This document shows, piece after piece, positions 1-4,988 of a stretch of 5,916 nt of DNA; within the stretch, counting starts at the first letter, position 1; the number at the start of each line of letters is the position of its first letter. Position numbers and translations under genes: made by a program. This DNA is from Victivallales bacterium (GTDB lineage: Bacteria; Verrucomicrobiota; Lentisphaeria; Oligosphaerales; Oligosphaeraceae), in contig CAAGMX010000221.1 of NCBI GenBank assembly GCA_900771165.1, forward strand, positions 1 through 5,916. Reading direction: 5' to 3'. The notes beneath the pieces are model-generated. The model saw nothing but the letters and a program-made list of their open reading frames with translations, made no database searches and was not told where the DNA came from.

Positions 1-6
1 GGAATG

Positions 7-41
7 AAAAAAAGCACCTTTCCTAGATGCGGGTGCCTTTT
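7..41 (-). terminator. Intrinsic terminator, minus-strand orientation
   Basis: Read on the minus strand, AAAAGGCACC (41 to 32) can pair with GGUGCUUUUU (18 to 9) around a 13-nt loop. This makes a 10-bp stem with one G-U wobble, and the uninterrupted T-run (13 to 7) provides the U tract. It is about 185 nt beyond the stop codon of the upstream minus-strand gene and would end that transcript. On the plus strand the stem is followed only by CTTTTCCC, so it could act weakly in that direction too, for an unseen gene to the left. The structure was found by eye; no folding energy was computed. Confidence 0.6.
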
Positions 42-108
42 CCCTTGCTGAAGGCGCGCTTACTTTTTCAAGCTACGGAAAATAGCGATTCTCCCCCAAA
101 AAAATGCC

Positions 109-138
109 GGAAATTGTCCCCCCGGAAATTGTCCCCCC
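109..138. repeat. Perfect 15-bp tandem duplication
   Basis: Two exact head-to-tail copies of GGAAATTGTCCCCCC (109-123 and 124-138), reading GGGGGGACAATTTCC twice on the minus strand, lie in the untranslated tail of the minus-strand gene ending at 225. The unit begins and ends in runs that favour replication slippage. It could be a simple slippage duplication, a remnant of an insertion-element end, or tandem protein sites; nothing nearby decides between these. No third copy is present in the window. Confidence 0.8.
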
Positions 139-174
139 CTCGCCGATGGGCGTGGATCCGTGGGAACCCTTTGG

Positions 175-204
175 CGCTACCGGGAATCCCCTCGTTCCCG
201 AGCG
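175..204 (-). other. Bulged hairpin just downstream of the six-hairpin gene
   Basis: CGCT (175-178) and CGGGAA (181-186) pair with TTCCCG (195-200) and AGCG (201-204). The result is a 10-bp stem with a 2-nt bulge (AC) and an 8-nt loop. It begins 20 nt after the stop codon at 225-227 and has no T-run, so it is not a classical intrinsic terminator. A 3'-end stabilising or processing hairpin, or a dispersed intergenic repeat, is more likely. Its minus-strand sequence resembles the structure downstream of the glycosidase gene at 1757-1790. Confidence 0.5.
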
Positions 205-224
205 GGCGCTTTGGGAAATGGGAA

Positions 225-1472
225 TCAGGAGTGAGGGAAGGCAGTGGTGTCGGGATGGGTCTCTTGCCACCCCACCAGGAGCTGGGCGATGGCGATGGGC
301 GCATTGGTCCAGCCGCTGTAGATGCTTCCGGCGCCGCCCTCGTAGCGGTTGCCCCCGCCCCAAGCGTGGACCTTGCAATCGTACATGCCACGCCAGCATC
401 CCCGAAGCTCCGGGCGTTCGGTGCCGTCATCCTGGATCTCCGCCAGGAACTGGGCCATCTTCCGGGCAGGCTCCCGGTATTGACTGTCGTGGAGGGCGGC
501 CAGAGCCAGCCCCAGGACGCAGAAGTTGACGGTGTAGATCAAGTCCGCCTTCTCCGGGCCCAGGGGAGCCTCGTCATGTTCCGCCGGCAGGATGCCGTAG
601 GGATTGCTGTCAATGCGCCGGGCCAGTTCGGCGTAGACCCGGCGTCCCAGGTCCCGGCCCCGGTCCTCCACCAAGGGCACCAGCATCATCACCCCCGCCA
701 GCAGCATCAGATAGCACAACTCGCTGGCATCGTAGGTGGATATCCGCTTCTCCAGGAAATGGAAATACCGGAGGACGGCGTCTTCGGCGGCAGCGAACTC
801 CGGCGAAGAGGGCTCCCACTGTTCCAGGGAAAGCACCAGGGCGCACTGGATGGGGCCGGCCCAATGGGGGAACTCCAGCTTTCCGGCGTAGATTTTCTCC
901 GGATCCACCATGCCGGTCTCCTTGGCGGGATCGAAGGCGCGGTTGAAGAGCCGGCGCAGATCGGCAGCCAGGAGTCTGGCCCATTTCCGCAGGCTGTACC
1001 GCTCCTCCAAGCCGGCATCCAGCTTGGCCAGCAGGAGGGGGATGACGCAGCACCAGGCATTGTCGTCCATCCACAGATTGAAGTTGCGCTGCACATGGGT
1101 CCAGGTCCAGCCCCCGATCACGGAGCGGTCATCCTTCGTATTCAGCAATCCGCTGCGGAAGTAGAGGAAATCCAGGAGATCCCGGGCAGTTTTCTCGTCC
1201 TCCGGGGAGTTCAGGATTTTTCCCGCCAGCCAGAAAAGGAGGGCCGCCTGGAAATTGCAGTCGCTGCGGCGTTGTTCCAGGACATCCAGGCCGGGGGCAT
1301 AGGAGAGGGAAACCGGGAAGCGGTCCCGGATTTTCTCCAGGGCTTCATTGCCCTCCGTGAGGAGAATCCGTTCCCCCACCCCCCAGGTTCCCCCGCCCAT
1401 CATGATGGGGGACTCCCGGAACCACTGGAGACTCCGCCGGGCACTATCCAAAAAGAGATTGCCGTCTTTCAT
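225..1472 (-). CDS. Six-hairpin glycosidase-like protein, substrate unknown
   Basis: A 415-residue protein without signal peptide or membrane segment, so probably cytoplasmic. The repeating amphipathic helix pairs across its length suit an (alpha/alpha)6 barrel. Numbered from the chosen ATG, visible conserved-looking blocks are WGVGE (30-34), RRSDCNFQAA (68-77), WMDDNAW (134-140), IYTVNF (312-317) and a C-terminal GGAGSIYSGWTNAPI (379-393). The paired ends (an early R-x-DC block, then IYT-NF and a late GW block) recall uncharacterised six-hairpin glycosidase-like proteins of Planctomycetota, Verrucomicrobiota and relatives. This is memory-based similarity, not a search result. The acidic pair in WMDDNAW is a candidate catalytic or substrate site by inference. 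I chose the ATG at 1472 because GGGGAG lies 11 nt upstream. The ATG at 1502 would add 10 residues but has a G:C hairpin where its ribosome binding site should be. The gene follows an exported glycosidase gene on the same strand after about 370 nt, suggesting a shared glycan pathway. The exact reaction is not determinable here. Confidence 0.72.
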   Translation of the reverse strand: MKDGNLFLDSARRSLQWFRESPIMMGGGTWGVGERILLTEGNEALEKIRDRFPVSLSYAPGLDVLEQRRSDCNFQAALLFWLAGKILNSPEDEKTARDLLDFLYFRSGLLNTKDDRSVIGGWTWTHVQRNFNLWMDDNAWCCVIPLLLAKLDAGLEERYSLRKWARLLAADLRRLFNRAFDPAKETGMVDPEKIYAGKLEFPHWAGPIQCALVLSLEQWEPSSPEFAAAEDAVLRYFHFLEKRISTYDASELCYLMLLAGVMMLVPLVEDRGRDLGRRVYAELARRIDSNPYGILPAEHDEAPLGPEKADLIYTVNFCVLGLALAALHDSQYREPARKMAQFLAEIQDDGTERPELRGCWRGMYDCKVHAWGGGNRYEGGAGSIYSGWTNAPIAIAQLLVGWQETHPDTTAFPHS

Positions 1473-1482
1473 TTCTTCTGTT

Positions 1483-1489
1483 TCTCCCC
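1483..1489 (-). promoter_or_regulatory. Ribosome binding site selecting the ATG at 1472
   Basis: The minus strand reads GGGGAGA (1489 to 1483) followed by an A-rich spacer and then ATG at 1472. Spacing is 10-11 nt, slightly long but usable. The alternative ATG at 1502 has no purine-rich site at the correct distance, which is why the shorter start was chosen. Confidence 0.5.
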
Positions 1490-1509
1490 AAGGTCGAAGC
1501 ATTCACAAT

Positions 1510-1524
1510 GGGGGAACAGCCCCC
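1510..1524 (-). other. Small G:C hairpin in the leader of the six-hairpin gene
   Basis: GGGGG (1510-1514) and CCCCC (1520-1524) form a 5-bp all-G:C stem with a 5-nt loop (AACAG). In the minus-strand transcript it lies about 37 nt ahead of the preferred ATG at 1472. It sits directly ahead of the alternative ATG at 1502, where it would mask initiation. There is no U tract, so it is not an intrinsic terminator. Confidence 0.4.
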
Positions 1525-1578
1525 CGCCGCCATCCCCACACGAGACGGCATAACTTGAAAAGCAAATCCTGGATGACT

Positions 1579-1590
1579 TGGCGGCCGCCA
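1579..1590. promoter_or_regulatory. 12-bp perfect palindrome, possible operator
   Basis: TGGCGGCCGCCA is a perfect 12-bp palindrome in the noncoding region upstream of the six-hairpin gene, 107 nt from its ATG at 1472. It sits 3 nt from a pair of direct repeats. Symmetric operators for dimeric regulators look like this, but GC-rich DNA yields such palindromes by chance and no regulator gene is nearby. Confidence 0.3.
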
Positions 1591-1593
1591 CCG

Positions 1594-1620
1594 CGACAAC
1601 CGCAAAACCGACACGACAAC
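1594..1620 (-). repeat. GTTGTCG direct repeats phased at 20 bp
   Basis: On the minus strand GTTGTCG occurs at 1620-1614 and again at 1600-1594, exactly 20 bp apart, or about two helical turns, with an extra GTCG between them. Same-face direct repeats upstream of a gene are a common arrangement for activator or response-regulator sites. The function is inference; the repeats themselves are seen directly. Confidence 0.4.
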
Positions 1621-1666
1621 ATGGCCATTTTTCCCAGGATTACAAGTAAAAACCGGACAGAATAAT

Positions 1667-1692
1667 CCCCCCCCCCTGCCCTGTTCCCACCC
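1667..1692 (-). other. Putative G-quadruplex motif
   Basis: The minus strand reads GGG-T-GGG-AACA-GGG-CA-G10 from 1692 down to 1667. These are four G-runs of at least three with loops of 1, 4 and 2 nt, which meets the usual G3-N1-7 definition of a quadruplex-forming sequence. It lies on the coding strand about 195 nt upstream of the six-hairpin gene, so it could form in nontemplate DNA or in a leader RNA. The G10 run is also the arm of an overlapping hairpin. Confidence 0.55.
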
Positions 1693-1705
1693 GCCAGGGG
1701 GGGGG
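1667..1705. repeat. C10/G9 homopolymer inverted repeat
   Basis: A run of ten C (1667-1676) and a run of nine G (1697-1705) are separated by 20 nt and can pair as a 9-bp all-G:C stem. Homopolymer tracts of this length are prone to slippage and to sequencing length errors. Pairing of these arms would exclude formation of the overlapping quadruplex. Confidence 0.6.
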
Positions 1706-1756
1706 CCATCACGGCAGGGACATCCCCACATCGGTCCCGACGGGAGGGAATTTGAT

Positions 1757-1805
1757 GGGAACCTCCTACCCCGGGGGTTCCCGCTACGCTCCATCCACGG
1801 GGTAG
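1757..1805. other. Overlapping inverted repeats with pseudoknot topology
   Basis: Arm A GGGAACC (1757-1763) is complementary to GGTTCCC (1776-1782). Arm B CTACCCCG (1766-1773) is complementary to CGGGGTAG (1798-1805). The left arm of B lies inside the loop of A and its right arm lies outside. That is the order of an H-type pseudoknot, or of two mutually exclusive hairpins. In plus-strand order the linkers are 2, 2 and 15 nt. The block starts 40 nt downstream of the glycosidase stop codon on the minus strand. Confidence 0.5.
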
Positions 1806-1845
1806 ACGGGCCTCCCACCCTGTCCCGGGGATAGCCGACCGGGGT

Positions 1846-4800
1846 TTACGGGGTGGGGGATTCCCGGACCAGGAGGCGTGTGGCCCCCTGGGAGAAGGGG
1901 ATTTTGGCCTCTCCCCGTTGGTTCACGGGGAATCGTTCCTGGGTCATGGGATCCCAGAGGCTTTGGGGATAGGGGGGCGGCAGGTGAAGGAGTCGTTCGC
2001 CGGCCTTCTCCACGGAGATTCCCAGGAGATCTGTCGTGGCCCACACCTGGTCGGGGGTATCCAGATAGCGGTGGACGCCGGCCAGGCGGGCCGCTGCCTC
2101 ATAGAATGCCCGGTCCACATAGGGGAGCGACAGATAGACATCCCAGGAATCCTCCCGCTGGCGGATCGCCCCGGCGGCTGTGCCATCGGCATACCGGGCA
2201 ATCACCCGGCAGTTTTGGGAGAGGCGGTCCTCCCTCACCGCAGGCACGGGGGCCAGGGCGTTTTTCCGGGGTGTCCAATAGCTCATTTGAAAGGGGCGTC
2301 CTTCCTCTTCCGGCCCGAAGAGCCATCCATCGGCGACTCGTCGAGGCACGCCGTCTTCCCTTCGGGGAAGAGTCATGAGGGGGATGCCGGCCACATTCTC
2401 CCTTTCTCCCGGGGTTGTCCCGTCCTGTCTCAGGAGACCGGGGCAGTGATAGGTCACGATCACCCGGCCCTGGCTGCGCAGTCCCTCCAGAGCCTGGCGG
2501 ATTTCCGGGGTATCCAGGAGCAGCTGGGGAAGAATCACCAGGCGGATCCGTTCCGGGAGGCGTCCCAGATCCCGGGCGCTGTAGTATTCCACTGGTGTGC
2601 CCAGGCGTTCCAGGAAGGGGAGCTGGTAGGTGGTGCCGTCCACCATCATGGCATTGGGGAGACGTCCCCAGGCATAGGCCTCTTCCTGGAGCACCATAGC
2701 GATCTGAGCGCGGCTGGTGCGATCCCAGCGGAGCATTCCCTCCTTCAGCAGGGAGACCAGGCTTGCCAGGTGCTCCTGGAGGGTCTCGTCCTCGAAGTTC
2801 AGGTATCCCACATCCAGCCACCACTGGGCATATCCGGAGCAAAGGGAATGGATGGCCTCCTTGTCCTGCTGCAGGATATCCTCCGCCACATCCTTTCCCT
2901 TTCCGGCGTATCCCGGGGGAGCATTGGTGGCGGAGGTGCGCACATCCATCTCCACCCACCAGAACTTGTCATGGAGTCTCAGGGAGGCGGTGGGGGCCAT
3001 CTGGTAGGGGATGCCGGCGCCGCCGGGGTTCCGGAAGCAGTATCCCGTGGGGGCGGCGAGGAAATCCACATGGGGGCAATCCAGGAGGCGTCCGAATCCC
3101 AGGTGTCCGCTGTTCACCAGGCGTTCGGAGCCGCAGAGTTCCAGGAGATATCCGTAGAAAGCGCCGGCCAGCATACGTCCCTGGGAGGCTTCCTTCACGG
3201 TCTGACAGAGCTGGGCGATGGTGTCGGCGGTCATCTCTCCGTTCCACAGGGCATGATCCACGCATTTCCGATCTGCGGGATCCTGGGGGGAGCGCAAATC
3301 CAGGCTTTCGGGGAGGCGTTGTTCCCGTTGGGCACGGGTGGGCAGAGTGACCGTGGCCAGGGTCGCCCCGGGGTCCTGCCAGGCCTGCTGCAATCCCTGG
3401 TCGTCCCCGTATTTCTCCCGCAGCCATTGGCGGAAGGCTTCCTGGGCGGCAGGGGAATAATCCCCCATGTAGGGACTGGAATCGCCCCACTGCATCCACT
3501 CCTGGGTGACGCCGCTGCACAGGAAGAGCCCCATAACCCGGGAGGCATACGGAGCCTGGGCAATGTGCTCCACCAGGCGGCGAAGGGATTCCGAGGCATA
3601 GGCACGCCACTCGGGAGAGGCCCAGGAGGGCAAGGAACGCCCGTAGTTGGACTGAGACACAAAGAAACGGCCCTCCCGGTTGCTGAAGCGCACCTGGGCC
3701 TGGGGATGGCGCTGAAGCCACCAGGCAGGGGCGGAAAGGTAGACCCGGGGAAGCAAATAGGCCTGGGGATTCACCGCCAGATACTCCAGGATACGGCGAT
3801 CCAGCTGCCGGAAGTCATAGACTCCCGGGGACGGATTGACACAGGCACTGTGAAGCATGGTGGTGTTGTCCGTCGCCGTGGCGTCGAAGCTGAACTGGTC
3901 CACGCCCAGGCGGGAGAAAAGCCGGGGCCCCCGGTACTCTCCTCCGTGGCAGAAGGTGGCCTTCATCACCATGGGCAGCGGGGTGTCTCCCTGGAAGACC
4001 ATGGGGCCGCCCTTCCACTCCCCGCGCCGGAACTCCGCCAGCCCCGCAGGAGCCACTCCCTGCCGCACCTCCGTCTTCCCCAGGACACACTCCCCCTCCC
4101 CGCACCAGAGGGAGACCTGGTATTCTCCGTCAAACAGATAGGGGGTCAGGGGCACCTGCTGGGGAGGAATACGCCACGTCTCCCCCTGCCGGTCCACCCC
4201 TTCCAGGAGACACTCCACCGGACACTGGCCCACGGGAGCCCTCAGGGGACGCAGCTGAAGCCGGCAGCGATTCTCGATGGGGGCACGTCCCGGGAAGGAG
4301 ACCGTCCAGCCAGAGATCTCCAGGGGCTGTCCCGCCGTCAAGGCCTGGGGCAGTTCCCAGGGGGAGGCCAAGGATGGGACGGGGACACAAGGCACAGGAT
4401 CCTCGGTGGCAATCCGGCGGATCTCCACATGGAGGGGGACGCCGGCGGAGACGCCCACGGCGATGAAATCCAGGCGATTGAGGGGTCCCACGGGGGTGGG
4501 GTAGTCCGGCTCATTGGGGATCCAGGTATCATCCCACCGGTATTCCAGGCGATGCCAGGCGCCGTCGGCAGGGAGTTCCCGGGAATAGGGGGAGGCCCAC
4601 ACCCGGAAGGCGCTTCCGCAGGCATAGCTTTCGCTGTAGTTGGCCATGCGTGCCTGGAAGCGCAGATTCTCCGTCCCCAGATTTCGGGCTTCCATCACCA
4701 GAATTTCCCCGGGCAGGAAATCCTGGGGAGAAAAGACCAGCTCCACATTTCCCCGGGGGTGTTTTGCGTTCCGGGGGAAGAGGAACCGCCAGTCCAACGC

Positions 4801-4986
4801 CGGTCCGGAGGGGGCCTCCCCCAGGAACAGCCCCTCTGCCTCCCCCTGGCAGACCCCCTGGCCCTCATGGATCTCGAAGAGTCCCGTCTGGGTGCCGTCA
4901 AACCAGACACGCACATTCTCCCCGTCCTGGGCGAAGCATCCCAGTACTACCCCCATCCACACCAGAATCCGCAAACCCCACTTCAT
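1846..4986 (-). CDS. Exported GH42/beta-galactosidase-like glycoside hydrolase
   Basis: A 1,046-residue exported multidomain glycosidase. Residues 1-19 form a signal peptide: K2, R6, then a hydrophobic core. It ends in VLGC (14-17), a possible lipobox, or in CFA|Q for signal peptidase I. Residues about 25-195 and 205-310 look like two beta-sandwich domains. About 325-745 resembles a TIM barrel of the GH42/clan GH-A type, with VTQEW carrying E496 (candidate acid/base) and WVEMDVRT carrying E679 (candidate nucleophile). Other landmarks there are DYSPAAQEAFRQWLREKYG and YGYLLEL. About 755-870 resembles the amidotransferase-like domain of GH42 enzymes (RLVILPQLLLDTPE, then GRVIVTYHCPG), and the rest is a beta-rich tail. 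Family assignment is from recognised pattern, catalytic residues are inferred, and the substrate is unknown. The ATG at 4986 is preferred over an in-frame GTG two codons upstream because the strong ribosome binding site is positioned for it. The start follows the rmuC stop by 2 nt. Confidence 0.82.
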   Translation of the reverse strand: MKWGLRILVWMGVVLGCFAQDGENVRVWFDGTQTGLFEIHEGQGVCQGEAEGLFLGEAPSGPALDWRFLFPRNAKHPRGNVELVFSPQDFLPGEILVMEARNLGTENLRFQARMANYSESYACGSAFRVWASPYSRELPADGAWHRLEYRWDDTWIPNEPDYPTPVGPLNRLDFIAVGVSAGVPLHVEIRRIATEDPVPCVPVPSLASPWELPQALTAGQPLEISGWTVSFPGRAPIENRCRLQLRPLRAPVGQCPVECLLEGVDRQGETWRIPPQQVPLTPYLFDGEYQVSLWCGEGECVLGKTEVRQGVAPAGLAEFRRGEWKGGPMVFQGDTPLPMVMKATFCHGGEYRGPRLFSRLGVDQFSFDATATDNTTMLHSACVNPSPGVYDFRQLDRRILEYLAVNPQAYLLPRVYLSAPAWWLQRHPQAQVRFSNREGRFFVSQSNYGRSLPSWASPEWRAYASESLRRLVEHIAQAPYASRVMGLFLCSGVTQEWMQWGDSSPYMGDYSPAAQEAFRQWLREKYGDDQGLQQAWQDPGATLATVTLPTRAQREQRLPESLDLRSPQDPADRKCVDHALWNGEMTADTIAQLCQTVKEASQGRMLAGAFYGYLLELCGSERLVNSGHLGFGRLLDCPHVDFLAAPTGYCFRNPGGAGIPYQMAPTASLRLHDKFWWVEMDVRTSATNAPPGYAGKGKDVAEDILQQDKEAIHSLCSGYAQWWLDVGYLNFEDETLQEHLASLVSLLKEGMLRWDRTSRAQIAMVLQEEAYAWGRLPNAMMVDGTTYQLPFLERLGTPVEYYSARDLGRLPERIRLVILPQLLLDTPEIRQALEGLRSQGRVIVTYHCPGLLRQDGTTPGERENVAGIPLMTLPRREDGVPRRVADGWLFGPEEEGRPFQMSYWTPRKNALAPVPAVREDRLSQNCRVIARYADGTAAGAIRQREDSWDVYLSLPYVDRAFYEAAARLAGVHRYLDTPDQVWATTDLLGISVEKAGERLLHLPPPYPQSLWDPMTQERFPVNQRGEAKIPFSQGATRLLVRESPTP

Positions 4987-4988
4987 GA

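Larger units (their letters stand above)
1473..1845. other. Intergenic region rich in secondary-structure signals
   Basis: About 370 nt between two same-strand genes with no convincing coding sequence. Short open frames here are Gly/Pro/Arg-rich and overlap the start of the downstream gene, typical of chance frames in G/C-tract DNA. It contains, in minus-strand order: overlapping inverted repeats (1805 to 1757), a C9 tract and G-quadruplex motif (1705 to 1667), direct repeats and a 12-bp palindrome (1620 to 1579), and a G:C hairpin (1524 to 1510). No clear -35/-10 pair and no T-tailed terminator were found. The downstream gene may therefore be expressed from an atypical promoter here or by read-through. 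Confidence 0.6.

Noticed and set aside
27..1553. Plus-strand open frame of 508 codons opposite the six-hairpin gene
   Set aside because: Same codon-register artefact; its translation has no recognisable domain and its start lies inside the terminator hairpin.
1637..1665. Promoter-like pair TTATTC-17-TAATCC on the minus strand
   Set aside because: Spacing is ideal but the -35 hexamer matches the sigma70 consensus at only two positions and the -10 is weak; it is not distinguishable from chance.
1503..1712. 69-codon minus-strand frame ending directly before the ATG at 1502
   Set aside because: The stop/start adjacency looks like coupling, but the frame starts in the C9 tract without a ribosome binding site, is compositionally odd, and 1502 is not the preferred start of the next gene.
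1444..1818. 124-codon minus-strand frame across the intergenic region
   Set aside because: Low-complexity Gly/Pro/Arg composition, overlaps the start of the six-hairpin gene in another frame, and has no convincing ribosome binding site.
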